A DNA stretch of 64,000 nt. Origin: Rhyacophila brunnea. Lineage: Eukaryota; Arthropoda; Insecta; Trichoptera; Rhyacophilidae. This document shows, one piece after another, positions 11,846 through 23,789 of this stretch (the first letter of the stretch is position 1; every line of letters starts with the position of its first letter). The DNA lies in contig JAGYXB010001753.1 in NCBI GenBank assembly GCA_022495005.1, positions 1,798,001 through 1,862,000 of the forward strand. Reading direction: 5' to 3'. The notes below the pieces were generated by a model. The model had not been told where the DNA came from and ran no database searches. It saw only the letters and a program-made list of their open reading frames with translations. The position numbers were made by a program, and so were the translations under genes.

Positions 11846-12238
11846 ATAAAAACGTCGTAATAAAAAAATAGCGCGCTGCATCCTCACTGCACACCATAAA
11901 CAAGTTTGTAAATTGTACGTTATGTTATGACGTTATGACGAAAAACATGTCCCAATGACATAAAAGGGTCAATTACCTATTAAGCAAACAAAAGAATTTA
12001 ATTAATTACAAAGTGTTGCGATGCATTCGGCGAGTGGGCCGCAGCGCAAATGAAAACGGACTAACAATAGCAACACAACGACACAAATAAATTAAGTAAT
12101 TAATCAAAAGGCAACGATTATTCCCAATGCATCTCTGTCAGTATTTACGACATAAATACGAATAATAGAATTTAAGTTTATTTTATAGTCAGTGAGTACA
12201 TGCATCGATTGTGCACGGTGTCCGGAAAATTTTAAAAC
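11846..12238. other. Unassigned
   Basis: Between R1 and a foldback element. Nothing recognised. Confidence 0.4.
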
Positions 12239-12241
12239 CTG

Positions 12242-12547
12242 TGGGTCTATTCTATGCTTATCGACCGCTAAAGTGATAAAGTGATAAATATTATCAAACT
12301 TAGGGTAGGTTTGTATCAAAATATTAGCACTTATTGTAACAATTACACGAAGTTGGTTTTTATTGTTGCAATAAGTGCTATATTTTAACAGCACATATCT
12401 TGCTGCTGTTAAAATATCGCACTTATTGCAACAATAAAAACCAGCTTCGTGTAATTGTTACAATAAGTGCTAATATTTTGATACAAACCTACCCTAAGTT
12501 TGATACTATTTATTAATTTAGTGTTCAATAAGTATAGAATAGACCCA
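12242..12547. mobile_element. Foldback MITE, 306 bp, copy 1
   Basis: Almost the whole element is one inverted repeat: two arms of about 148 bp around a loop of about 10 bp near 12391-12402. Ends TGGGTCTATTCTAT / ATAGAATAGACCCA are flanked by CTG on both sides (12239-12241, 12548-12550). Copy 2 (45072-45377) has the same length but ATG flanks, consistent with a 3-bp target duplication. The open frame over 12104-12394 is a by-product of the palindrome. Confidence 0.85.
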
Positions 12548-12558
12548 CTGATCAGACT

Positions 12559-13063
12559 AAGAAATAATTACAAGATAAAAAGAACTTTTTATATACCACG
12601 TTTTTAAATTTTCTGTTCAATCATATAAACTTGACAATTCTATGTATTAATAAATACTTTTTTTTTTACTTGATAGAAATACTGAATAAATATTACAGAA
12701 TACTGAAATATCATTTTGACATTTGATATTGATTTCCATAGTAACGCACGTATATATTAATAATTTAGTTGCTAGGACCCCTTAGCAACCAATAATAGTT
12801 AGTAGTAAATATTACTTTTAACGAATTTCTTCCGAAACATACTAAACAGAATTAACTGAAAATGAATTCAATTCTGCTTAAAGATGGCCAAAAGTATTAA
12901 AAGAATGCATTGTCGTCGTGTTCTGATATATTATAAAAGTTTCAAATGTCTAGCTAGTCGGGAAGTTAGTTAAAAATCTTGGACAAATAGGAAAAAAATT
13001 GTACTACACAAGAAAAAATCTGTACCGGACAAACAAGAATGCGAGCTAATAAAAACGTGGTAA
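12559..13063 (+). repeat. Dispersed repeat R1, copy 2
   Basis: Closely related to 11430-11845 and in the same orientation, separated from it by the foldback MITE. It contains the TTGCTAGGACCCC / TAGCAACCAATAATAGT region and the AGAATTAACTGAAAATGAAT block shared by the family. Confidence 0.75.
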
Positions 13064-13069
13064 AATATG

Positions 13070-13500
13070 GTTACATGTAAATTGTACGTAAAACATTTCA
13101 CCGTGGCACAGTTCGCCGTGAGCTTTCTTAACGGAAAGAGATGACCGTATACTATTCGGTCTCCAATTTTATTAGTTTCAATATGAACATTAATTCAATT
13201 TTTATAGCTGATTTTGGCAAAATTCATGAATTTAAGAATGAAAACCTAACCTAACTTAACAAATAATCCAGTATATCGGCTATTTTCAAAACTTCTTTGC
13301 TGCTGGCTTCTTGCAAAGTGTAAACCGACAAGAACCGTGTTTTATTTAGACATGAATTTTATGTCAGTACTATACGACCCAAATAGGTTGGGCGGTGTTT
13401 AATGTACGGCCATATATTTCCGATACAGTATTTCACGGTGAAGTGTGATACCGCGAACTGCATATGTACAAGTTTCCGGACACGGAAAAATATAAACACA
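13070..13500 (+). repeat. Dispersed repeat R3, copy in plus orientation
   Basis: Matches the reverse complement of about 29738-30125 along most of its length: TTACATGTAAATTGTACGTA, the CACCGTGGCA block, CCTAACCTAAC and ACACGGT-type words. Non-coding. Confidence 0.75.
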
Positions 13501-13767
13501 ATTATGTTATTTTGTGTTGTAAAAATCTGTCCGGTAGTAAGTAGGTACTTGTTAATTTATTTATTCTAAAAAGTCATATTTCGTTTTGTATGATATCCGT
13601 GGTTTTTATACATTTTAGTATACTTATGTAATTTTTTCTCAACGTGAGTATTTGGTAAAATGTAATCGGTAAAACTTTATATTGAAGTTTGTAATCAACA
13701 CGGAATTATGAACAAAATTCATGATATATAGTTGTTTCGATATCCATATTATGCGATGACTATAGCA

Positions 13768-14470
13768 GGGGTGGCGAATCTTTTTACGTACACGTGCCAA
13801 AATTTCCCAAATATTATTTTTTGACTATCTGATGTGCCGAACAGTTTTACGCGTAGCTCGAGCAGGAAAAAAAATGAAAAAATAGTTATACGAGTTCTAT
13901 TAAAAAGTTTAAAAATTATAAGCAATTGAGTTCTTGAGTATTGTTACTTTCTCTTCCGGTTCTTTGCACACACATTGACACCAAAATGTCTCAGATCAGA
14001 TGAGGCATCCTCTCGCTACAGTGGTCTCAAGTATTGTAAAATGATTGTTAATCGATCAAAATCAGAGGTTCGCAACACGGCTTATCCCGCCACCTGATGA
14101 GGTCAGTGCTATAATATTATTATGTATGACGCATAAAACCTTAGGACCCATCTATGCAATTTAAATTAATTATAATGCTTATTCTTCAAGAGTATCAGTT
14201 AGCTGCCTGTTATTTTTTATACAGTGTGATCTGTCATTTAAGCATGAATTTCGTCGTTTCCGATTGATAAATATTATTGGTAAAAATATTATTAAAAACC
14301 GAAGAAAATACGCATTTTTATATTATATAATATATATTTAGGTAGGTATTTGTAAAACTTTTTGTAAAAAAAATATCTTTTAAATTATGTATCTATTTTT
14401 TTCTCTTCAACACAAAACATTTGCGTGCCATGCAAAAGCGTCTCGCGTGCCATAGGTTCGCCATCACTGC
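13768..14470. mobile_element. hAT-type MITE with GGTGGCGAA ends, copy 1
   Basis: The left end CAGGGGTGGCGAATCTTTTTACG and the right end CATAGGTTCGCCATCACTG are inverted repeats of a common hAT MITE type, with GCACGCG/CGTGCC words just inside. The flanking octamers GACTATAG and CACTTTAG agree at 6 of 8 positions, so this is an older insertion. Relative at 28133-28804. Confidence 0.65.
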
Positions 14471-14530
14471 ACTTTAGTGTTTCAAGTCACCGGCCAAAAT
14501 CTACTTCACACAATACAAAAAAAGATGGTA

Positions 14531-15821
14531 CGAGGGTGGGTCAATAATTCCTTAGAAAAAAGCATTAAAACAGTTTTTATTTTTGTATTTTTTTTTATTT
14601 CTCAACATAATCTCCTTGGAGCTCAATACACTTGGTTAGACGTTTCTCAATTTTTTTTAAACCGTCAGAAAAATAAGTTTTCGGAAGGTCCTCAAAATAA
14701 GCATTTGTCCGATCGATGACTTCTTCATTTGAAAAAAAACGTTGTCCACTTAGCCATTTTTTTAAGTTTGGGAAAAGGAAAAAGTCACTGGGGGCTAAAT
14801 CTGGCGAATACGGTGGGTGGTCGACCAATTCGAACTTCAATTCTTCAATTTTAGCCATTGATCGTAAACATGTGTGAACACGGGCATTGTCCTGATGAAA
14901 GAGGATTTTTTTCCTGTTTAAATGAGGCCGTTTTTCTTCAATTTTGTTTTTTAGCTGGTCCAATAAAGATGCATAATAATCCCCTGTTATTGTTTTTCCT
15001 TTTTCCAAATAGTCAACGAAAATAATTCCACGTGCATCCCAAAATACAGTAGCCATAACCTTACCAGCTGATTTTACGGTTTTCGCCTTCTTTGGACATG
15101 GTTCGCCTTTCGCAATCCACTGCTTTGACTGTTCTTTCGTCTCGGGAGTATAGTGGTGTATCCATGTTTCATCTACAGTCACAAAGCGATGAAAAAATTC
15201 ATCCGGATTGCGTTGCATGAGCGACAACAGGGCTTTAGAGGCCACCACCCTATTGCGTTTATTGTCGACTGTGAGCAAACGCGGCACCCATCTTGCAGAA
15301 ACTTTTTCATGCCCAATTTGTCATGTAAAATAGAAATGACGCTACCTTTTGAGATCCCTGTAACCTCAATTATCTCACTCAACTTTAATCTTCGGTCACT
15401 TAACACCATATCGTGGATTTTATTGATCATTTCTGGTGTAGTCACCTCTACAGGACGTCCTGAGCGTGGTTCATCCTTTGTTGATGTACGACCACGTTTA
15501 AATTCATTTAACCAGTTATAAATAGTTGCAAGTGAAGGAGCAGATATGCCGTGAACTAAATCCAACTCATTTTTTATTTCCTTTGCTGTTAACCCTTTTA
15601 TATTAAAATGTTTAATAACAGCTCTTAACTCAATTTTCTCCATTTTTGTAAACAAGCAAATTTTTTTTTTAAATGTACGAAAATAAAAACAACAACCCGA
15701 CCAATCTGATTGAAACTTCGCAGCATACTGAATCGGTAGTGCCGCTGCATGAAAACAAACCGCTTACAGTACTAGTCGCGCCACCTGTCGGCTTTTCTAA
15801 GGACTTATTGACCCACCCTCG
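14531..15821 (-). mobile_element. mariner transposon, copy 2
   Basis: A 1291-bp near-identical twin of 6460-7762, with TA flanks (14529-14530, 15822-15823) and the same terminal inverted repeats. Small indels near the transposase start account for most of the length difference. Confidence 0.95.
14595..15655 (-). pseudogene. mariner transposase (one internal frameshift)
   Basis: Same transposase as in copy 1, beginning at the Met at 15655 (four extra residues precede the shared MEKIE start). The helix-turn-helix half (15655 to about 15310) and the catalytic half (about 15290 to 14595) lie in different frames. The break is a one-base deletion about 15300-15305, where copy 1 has AAATATTTTT and this copy AAACTTTTT. 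The C-terminal end that copy 1 has lost is intact here, ending in the usual GDYVEK-like tail. All three catalytic Asp codons are present, but the protein cannot be made in one piece. Confidence 0.9.
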
Positions 15822-15899
15822 TATGTTAATATTAAATTGCTATATAAACGATAATTAACTGTATTCGATGTCAGTGTGTATTTATTTCTCTTTGGTGAG

Positions 15900-16018
15900 T
15901 ACACATAGTGCCTGAAGATGCCGAAAGGTGAAACCCGGGTCGCAAAAAATTACTCTAAATGGAATAATACAAAACTCAAAGCATGTGCTCTCGGTCGATA
16001 GTTTTTTTTTTTTTTTTA
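15900..16018 (+). repeat. Penelope-like 3' tail with hammerhead-like core
   Basis: CTGAAGA (15912-15918), a small stem-loop and GAAAC (15930-15934) resemble the CUGANGA...GAAA core of the hammerhead motifs known in Penelope-like elements. A T-run follows at about 16003-16017. No reverse transcriptase is readable nearby. The element assignment is inference. Confidence 0.35.
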
Positions 16019-17209
16019 ATAGTTAATAATTACCTAACCTTGTAGAATGTAGAATCAAGGAAACGAAATATTAAAACAAGAAGAAATTTAATATAGCTAA
16101 CATTTTCAGTCCACCCTATATAAAACTAATAATATTATATAAGCCAGTACGGATGAAAGTGCAGCTCTCCGTACTTTAGTACCCACTCTGTACACTTTGA
16201 TAGGTTTCTTTTATCCCCTATTAAATCGGTCAAAAGCACATTCTACAGATGCATTCGCCCATACATATTCACTTCGGCCAGTGGTGTCATTCAACCGGTA
16301 CTTAAACGTCTCGCACGAACCATTAGTTAAAACAAATGCCAGGCCCACACTAGTTACAATTAAGAAATAATCAACATCAAATGTTTAAATTTAAAACTAT
16401 GCAAGTAGCTACAGAAAACATTGCACATAGGAAGTACAATTATAATATCGGCATGATTAGGATAAATTTTAAATGTAATGCAATGATTAATCCATTGTCA
16501 TAGATGAGAGTTGTTTTTGTCTCATTGCACCACTGTCGATCAATGGTGAAGACTTGATAATAAACGATTATTAAACGTCTGTCTCGTATCATAAAAAAAA
16601 ACAATTTAAACACGAAAATTTTCTAACTATAATTCCTACCGTAAAAATGTCACGAATAGCGCCAATTATTCCACCCGACTATGGTAGAACAAATTGCCGC
16701 TTGTCACTTGGCGTTACAGGTTAGGGTATCCTCCACGTAACTTTGCAATTGTACACAGTGACAAGATTTGTGTGTATACGCACTCCGTATCAATGTAGTA
16801 AATGCCAAGCGCCTGATTTGCTGAATTCATCAAATAATTCAAAAAACCTATTCCAAATTGCAAGGTTACGTGAATGGTATTATTCTACATACTGTGTGTA
16901 TATTATATCTTATATCACATTGATCACTGTTCAAGTGTGGATTGCTATAATCAACAAGCATCGTTTGATTAATACAAAATAAATTAACAAAAATTTAATC
17001 TGTTTTTTACCAAATATGTTAAACCTTCTGCCATATTAGAGATGGAGCATAAAATTGAAATTGAAGCAATAAAATGACATCTGGTTTACCTATGAAGTTA
17101 GCTACAAGGACGTTCATTTGAAGAGAACTTCATACGTTTAATTACTAAAATTCACAGGATTAGATAATGCACAATTAATTTATTTTTTATTTTTTAGAAT
17201 TATTAATAA
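16019..17209. other. Unassigned AT-rich DNA
   Basis: Nothing recognised. The 79-codon open frame at 16743-16982 has no domain and no splice context that I trust. Confidence 0.4.
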
Positions 17210-17214
17210 CCATG

Positions 17215-17371
17215 GCTTTTTCGTACAAGGTGGTTGTTAGTAATTTTGAACAATCACAAATACCCAGGCTTTGAGAAAAACACATAAAAGTTTTTGTCAT
17301 GACCGGGAATCGAACCAAAAACTCTCGGGTGGAAGGCCAGCGCCTTACCCACTACACCACGAGAGCCGCCT
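17215..17371 (-). mobile_element. tRNA-derived SINE, minus strand
   Basis: Read on the minus strand from about 17371, the head holds a TGGTGTAGTGGGTAAGGCGC A-box region and a GGTTCGATTCC B-box (complement at about 17310-17320), as in a tRNA gene. It is followed by an unrelated tail of about 90 bp instead of a cloverleaf end. A true tRNA gene was considered and rejected because the acceptor stem does not close. Confidence 0.6.
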
Positions 17372-18141
17372 GCTTAATTAAATTCAAACCCAGTTTGACA
17401 TTTAATGCATCTCACATATTGCCGTATAAAACCTAACATGCATAAAATGTTATGTAGGCAACCTAAAACAATACATTGATCATTATTTTCAAGGTGTACA
17501 ATCACGTAAAACACCGATAAACGCGTACGTATGTTGTATAAGACAAGAGAACAAAAAAGCGAACCGCCATTTTGTTTTGGTGGCTGCCAATAGAAGAATA
17601 AAATAATGATTTAGTTACCAATATAACTACACGTGTAATCGTTCGATTTGAAAATCGAACTGCCAAACTGCGAAATTCGTGTAGGTAAGCTTAGGTACCT
17701 ATATCGCGAGTTCAAATTCTTTGATTTTTAAATTGGTATAAATTTCAGGACGACATGAGGACAATATTGACAGAGCGTCGTAGATTAACAATTTATTGCG
17801 CCACGGTATACATATGCCCGAAATATTGGTGAGACGTGGCCAATCATGGATGTAAAGAAAAAAATTAAAATATAAGCTGCGAACCGGTTGTTAGATTAAA
17901 ATGGCTAGTACTGATTCAGACACAAGTCAATGGTCCAATAAAACGAAGAAGACCTCCACAATAAAAGATAATGCTCATTTCTAGTTATTAAATGCACATT
18001 AAATTTATCTCGGAGACTGTTTCTATTGCAATAAAAATTAATTACGGCTTATTACTTCTGATCGAGGAGCCTTTCTATTAAATGATGCAATAAAATTGAG
18101 TCAAAGTAATGTGTATTGATACAAAATTGCATTTATCTGTA
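17372..18141. other. Unassigned
   Basis: Nothing recognised between the SINE and the large hAT element. Confidence 0.4.
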
Positions 18142-18149
18142 CTTGTAGG

Positions 18150-20817
18150 CAGGGACGGCTCTAGTAAAGGAGCAAAGTGTGCACTGCACTCCCATCATCG
18201 ATTAAATAAAAATATATAATATACAACCCCCATGTATTCCGAAAAATGCGATATCGAAAACTTATACGAAATCAATCATTTTGAATTCCGCGCGCATTCG
18301 AGCAATAGTGATTTCGACGCGCAACGCCACCGTCTACCAATACACACGTAACTACACCAATGAGACGCGACTAATACACATACCTCCATCGGTGAGACAT
18401 GGCAAGGAGCAAAATTCAAAGTGTACCTTGAGTTTACACTATTTTTCACGCATACATTTAAAAATTCACAACAGCAAATGAGGCTAGTAGAATCAAAACC
18501 AACAAAGTTCTATAAGACTACATGAATCTTCGTTGGAAATGATGTTTTCCAAGTTAATTCTTCAGGAGGTTGCTTGTACCTAATGCCATAGCACACAAAG
18601 CTTAACTCGGCGTTCGGACAATAAAACCATACACTGGCCGATATAAATATTCCAACACAAGCGCTTAGGCCACACGTCGAGATATAGTTGGAAGCCTAAT
18701 TATTGATGACTAATGTCATGTCGATGCATGCCGTATATATTCCCAACTTATTTATCAAACGGTTAGTTTAGTAAGTTTAGTTCAACGTGAGCCGCTCCCG
18801 GTTTCACCGATTTCGCCGATATTATTATGCTAACGTTGGTGGATTAATTTTTTTATTTTCATTTTGAGATTACCCTATTACTATTAGTGTTTCAATAGGT
18901 AGGTATCTTAAATTTGATGTACACACAGTTCAGTTCAGCTTGTTGATTTTTTTAATTAGGTGGGTATTTCACAGAAACGCTGTTATTGAGAATAAATAGG
19001 TACCTACTTAGGTGTAGAATTGTAGACGTAGGTGGGTGGGTAGCTTTTAACAATTAGTTATCCTAGTGTTTGTCGTATTGAAGTAGGTACCTAGTTACAT
19101 AGGACTTATAATATTTATTATTACGTTTATTTTGTACAGATAGGTAGGTAGGTATCTATTCAATAAGAAGGAAATGGAGCATAGGTACTGTCGTTGAATG
19201 AGAATTTTACAAGTGGAACTATTATTGTTCATCGTTATTTTAATGAGCGATTCACATCGAGACGGATGACAGTTTACATTGGCCGACATTATTAGCTCAG
19301 CCAGGTATTCATTCATTGAACAGTACCTACCTACCTATTTATAATTTTTCTTATTTGAAACGATAATGGGGCCCTATTTCGTGGTCGATTTGAGATTAGG
19401 TGGTACCTATTTTGATAGGTAAGTAAGTACGATAAAAAGGCCCCATTTCTTTCATGGTCATTTTGAGATTAGGTAGGTATCATTAACCTTATCATTAGGT
19501 AGGTAACTGTGTAGGTAGTATGTCGATAACTACCCACTGTCCTATAGTTTAATGGGAATTAATTTTCCGAGTCGAATTCATGAAGCAATTATTATTCACA
19601 TCGGCGCATCATCTATTCTATAGGTGGGTAAGTATAAAGACTGCTTTCGGATCACAATAAGTGCTAATACTTCGATACAACCCTACCTTGGATAGCTGCC
19701 GTAGCGGCAGAATGTCATCGATGGGAATTTAGAGCATAAATCGACGATTCAATGCAATAACGTCATCGTAGGTATCGTGACAATGCATTCATTAAACGAA
19801 GTTGCGATTTTATATGACAGATCACAGCACTGTCGTGTCGCGGGAACGATCTGCGATTTGAATCTGACATGGGCTGATTTTAAAGAAAATACCGAAGATA
19901 TTGATTTTTCCCACTCAATATCGACGTTTCGGCTTAAATATGTTCAATAAGCATGTCACTCATCATGTTAAATGTGCCGAAATTCCTTCGTTGCAAAGTT
20001 TATATCATTTTTGCAGTTCGACGTTTAACATAGGGGCAGATTGGCAATGCGCGGAGGTGACATTTATTTTTTATAACTTTTATTATAACTATCTTATTAC
20101 TCGATGGACAACGTTAAAACTTTGGGGAATATGTAAATATACATCGTCTGAAACATATCTACAATGCGGCTGCACGCAATGAATTTTTAAAAATCGGCGG
20201 TCACAGTTAGAGTTCCGTAAACAACGCGACCGAATTATGCCAAATTATCAGCTATGTTTCGCATTAATCATTTCAAAATCATACGTATATTTAAAATGTG
20301 TACTGAAGAGAGCTAGCCGCCTACCTAGCCGGCTGGCTTTATATTTTAGTAAATGAATTTTTTTAAATCGGGTAATTTAATACTTAATTATAAATAATGA
20401 ATAATTATTATTAACGTGACAAATTTTAGCTTAAAAATGAACTAATAGTCTTATACAGTAGAGAAGATTTCTACGTTACTGTTGGAGCATTATTGCTAAT
20501 AATAATTTACTGGAAGTATTTGGCAAAAGTGTTACCCTATAAAAATAATTTGTACAATCCCGATGATTTCAGTAGGAAGTGAGCGTTGTTTCTCAACTTA
20601 AGAAAAGGTTAAGTAATTTTTGAGAAATGCAATGACTCAAGACAGGCTAAATGCTCTTGCGATGTTAAGTATAGAAAAACAATTGATATCGTCAACACCA
20701 GACTTTAATGTTCGTGTTATCGACGTGTTTTCAAAATCGATGGAAGATGGGGACTTCTTGCATAAATAGGTGAGTTTTTTTTGCACTCCCTCATATTCTT
20801 GTCACCGGCCGCCACTG
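18150..20817 (+). mobile_element. hAT transposon, 2.67 kb, decayed
   Basis: Ends CAGGGACGGC and GCCGCCACTG form an inverted repeat. The element is flanked by the perfect octamer CTTGTAGG (18142-18149, 20818-20825). The length fits an autonomous hAT element. The right part retains a recognisable transposase C-terminus (20557-20769); the rest is decayed and contains dense GTAGGTA words (18890-19520), so later insertions or expansions may lie inside. Confidence 0.8.
20557..20769 (+). pseudogene. hAT transposase C-terminal (dimerisation) region, two stops
   Basis: One plus-strand frame reads ISVGSERCFST, then NAMTQDRLNALAMLSIEK, and ends at TAG (20767-20769). This is the C-terminal hAT dimerisation motif as found in ZMYM1-like and related hAT proteins (serine-rich start, C-x-F-S, then a MTQ-x-RL-x-x-LA-x-LSIE helix). 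TAA codons at 20599-20601 and 20614-20616 interrupt it. The upstream catalytic domain could not be followed. Host domesticated gene rejected because of the stops and the flanking element ends. Confidence 0.75.
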
Positions 20818-20825
20818 CTTGTAGG

Positions 20826-20980
20826 CCTATTTGAGTAGGTTAAAATGGAAAAAGCTTCTCACCATTTTTTAAATTCACAGCGTTCAACTTAGACTAAATA
20901 TCAAACTAATTTTTAATTTAATCAATGGTCAAAGTCTACTCTAATTATAACCGAACTCATATGTACTCATACGTACCTAA
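20826..20980. other. Unassigned
   Basis: Nothing recognised. Confidence 0.4.
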
Positions 20981-20984
20981 AAAC

Positions 20985-21098
20985 CAGAGCGTTGGAGCGG
21001 AGCTCGGAGCAGGAGCATGGAGCAGTGGAGCAATGGGGTTTTACCCGGAGTAGGAGTGGAGCCGGAGCACCGAATTTTGTAGTGCTCCACTGCTCAGA
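20985..21098. repeat. GGAGC-rich simple repeat block
   Basis: An island of irregular GGAGC, GGAGCAG and GGAGTAGGAGTGGAGC words, ending in the complementary GTGCTCCACTGCTC. It may be the subterminal part of a DNA transposon; no partner end was found. Confidence 0.5.
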
Positions 21099-21361
21099 TT
21101 TATTTTTATTATTAAATTGTCATCTTAAAATCCAACGAATATAATATTATATTTGATACAACACTGAAATTATTTGAAATATGGCAATACTGTCGAGTGA
21201 TAAAGATAAAATAACCTCATTTTTTCGACAAAAGAGGCAGATAATGAACGACGATTTGCTGTCGGTTTTGTTTAATCGAATTAATAATGAAAAGAATGAA
21301 TAATAACCCTTATTTCAAAACTACTTTAAAAAAAAAAATTAACATTTCGATAAGTAGTAGG

Positions 21362-22050
21362 TAGGGATCCCGAGCTATTTTCGATACCTATGAATCCCGG
21401 GATTGATAAACATAATCCCGGGATTTCGGGATTGATTTTTTTATCAATTTTTATGGAAATTAAAATAAAAGCGAAAATAAAAGAGAAAAAAATACTTTTA
21501 ATAAAAAATAACTACATTAGAAATAAACTGAGTTTAATGAAGTTTGATTTATACCATGTGTAGGTTGCCGATTCATTTTATTTTTTCACATAAATTATTA
21601 AAAAACGAGAAAGATTGGAAAAAAACAATGCTTCGCACTTTTAACAAAATAATTCTAACAAGATATCATACGTTTTATGGCAGTTTCATATTTGGCTGAC
21701 TAATTAGATTTATGATGCGGAAAGGCCATACATACGCCATGATTATTTGCTTTACTATTTTAAATCTCGCTAATCCATTCATTGTCTTTACTATCAGAAA
21801 CAGCAATCTCATATTAAATTCACATTATTATAAATATTACAATATTATTTACTCCAATATCCAACAATAAATGTCTTGTATTTGTATTGTATTTTTGACC
21901 GATTTTATCAATGTTATTTGTAAATAATTTTTTTTTATATAAACAGTGGAAAAAATGCCAATCCCGGGACCAGTCCCGGGATCCCGGGTTTGTCAAATTG
22001 TAATCCCGAAATCCCGGGATCAGAATTTTGGCTCGGGATTGGATTCCCTA
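21362..22050. mobile_element. hAT-type MITE, TAGGGATTCC family, copy 2
   Basis: A 689-bp relative of 8411-9139, same orientation, with the left end slightly shortened (TAGGGATCCCG) and the right end CGGGATTGGATTCCCTA. Flanked by a perfect 8-bp duplication GTAGTAGG (21354-21361, 22051-22058). Near the right end it has an extra CCCGGGACCAGTCCCGGG-type palindrome absent from copy 1. Confidence 0.9.
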
Positions 22051-22058
22051 GTAGTAGG

Positions 22059-22815
22059 TACATAAAATACCTTAAAACTTTCTGCTAAAAACCTGTCAGA
22101 ACTATGTCATTATTTTTCTCATATATTCTCACCATAGTTCAATGTGTAAGCATTTCGCTTTTAACATACTCATTTAATGTCTTCTTCCTGCTCATCTCCT
22201 CAAATTGATGGAGCGCTCTGAGATTCTTGAACCAAGACATTCTTCTTCTGCCAGGTTCTTCTAATCTACATCTAAATATACCCTGAATTCGTCGAAGATG
22301 TGTCACCAAAGTGTGCAAAGTTTGTACCTAATAACATTTTGATTATTTCTTTGGCATGTTCCATCCTCAAATTCAACTCGGCATCCGTAGCTTGCGTCTT
22401 CAAAGCTCCAATATGTATGCTTCTGAGAAGTTTAAGAAGAATGAGATTGCATCTGATTTTCATAATGTTAAAAAAAAAAGGAAAAAAATATTTTTAGGGT
22501 GCCGTGAAAACTGTATATTTTAAATAATGCCTCGTGATGCGAATATGTTGGGAAGCACTGCAATACTCTTTCTAGAATTTCTCAATAGGATGGACTAGTG
22601 TCAAAGTATAATAAGTATATCGTTAATATAATCATTTGTAGGACAAAGGACGCTCGAGAAAATGAATCGAAGCATACAGCTACGTTTTATTAAAAAAACA
22701 ATCTATCCCATGAATTTGTTTCATACCTAGATAGTAAAAAAGTCGAATGTGGCGCAATTTTATATAAATATTTATATTATAAATTGCGCTTCCGTACCCC
22801 ATCGAGGTATTTCGA
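22059..22815. other. Unassigned
   Basis: The open frames at 22272-22497 on both strands overlap each other; neither shows a family motif. Confidence 0.4.
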
Positions 22816-23140
22816 TCGTTTGAAGTGGTTTTCATTTAGTTTAGAATATCGTATATTTAAAAGGTAAAACATGTCATTATTTTTGTGAATAATTTTATGA
22901 CGATAAAATAATTAGGTACTTATTTCATTTTTTGTCCGACTAAAAAATGTTTCTATTTGGGGGGGGCTATTTTGGTCTAGCGACCGGGCGGCAGTCACCA
23001 TTAGCATCACCATTTTGCAAAAAGCCAGCCCCAATTATTGTGTGTTTATCGTTTGAAGTAGTTTTATTTAGAAAGTCGTATATTTAAAAGGTAAAACATG
23101 TCATTATTTTATAACATATTTATTAGGTCATATTCTTATT
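22816..23140 (+). repeat. Direct repeat block, units 1 and 2
   Basis: GTATATTTAAAAGGTAAAAC followed by ATGTCATTATTTT occurs near 22850 and again near 23083. Between them lies a GGGGGG block at 22957-22967 with CTATTTTGGTCTAGC, which recurs at 23861-23885. The SINE and the R1 copy sit between the outer units. Confidence 0.6.
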
Positions 23141-23148
23141 ACACCCAC

Positions 23149-23333
23149 GATGGCCGCGCGGGTTAAGCGTTGGACTTTCACGCCGTGGGTCACAGGTTCG
23201 AATCCTGGGTTTGGCAAGTACACATATTGTTTTTCAATTTGTGTGTGAGTCATGGTATGGACCTAATAGGTGGAGCAAGTGGCTGACATCCATTTCTCGT
23301 AAAAAAACAAAATCTGTTAATACAAACCTCTAC
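23149..23333 (+). mobile_element. tRNA-derived SINE, family A, copy 1
   Basis: The head GGCCGCGCGGGTTAAGCGTTGG followed by a B-box GGTTCGAATCC (23195-23205) is tRNA-like. The body GTACACATATTGTTTTTCAA ... ACCTAATAGG ... GTGGCTGACATCCATTTCTC is shared with 59792-59975 and with the minus-strand fragment 32584-32720. The 3' end (AATCTGTTAATACAAACCTC) directly abuts an R1 copy. Confidence 0.82.
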
Positions 23334-23787
23334 CCTAATTCTTATTTGTCCGGTGGTTGTTTATCCAGTACAAATCTTGCAATCGATTTTTAACTAATTT
23401 CCTGACTAGCTAGACATTTGAAACTTTTAGAATATATCAGAACACGATGGCAATACATTCTTTTAATACTTTTAGCCATCTTTAAGTAGAATTGAATTCA
23501 TTTTCAGTTAATTCTGTTTTGTATGAAAAGTTATTTCGGAAGAAATCCGTAATCCAATCCACCATTATTGGTTGCTAGGGGTCTGGGGTCCTAGCAACTA
23601 AATTATTAATATATACGTGCGTTACTATGGAAATCAATATGAATGTCAAAATGACATTTCAGTATTATTTCTATCAAGTACAAATTTTTTTGATCGTTTA
23701 AGCTAGTCTAGTCAAGTTTATATGATTCAACAGAAAATTTAAAAAACGTTGTAGTTATTTACAAAGTTATTTTTATCTCGTAATTAT
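23334..23787 (-). repeat. Dispersed repeat R1, minus-strand copy
   Basis: Reverse complement of the family at 11430-11845, covering the ATGGCAATACATTC / TGAATTCATTTTCAGTTAATTC and CTAGCAACTAAATTATTAAT blocks. It starts exactly where SINE family A copy 1 ends. Confidence 0.75.
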
Positions 23788-23789
23788 TT

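Noticed and set aside
12104..12394. 96-codon minus-strand frame (and its twin at 45006-45224)
   Set aside because: Falls on the arms of the foldback MITE and shows no domain.
17290..17371. A functional tRNA gene
   Set aside because: A and B boxes are present, but the acceptor stem does not close and a SINE-like tail follows.
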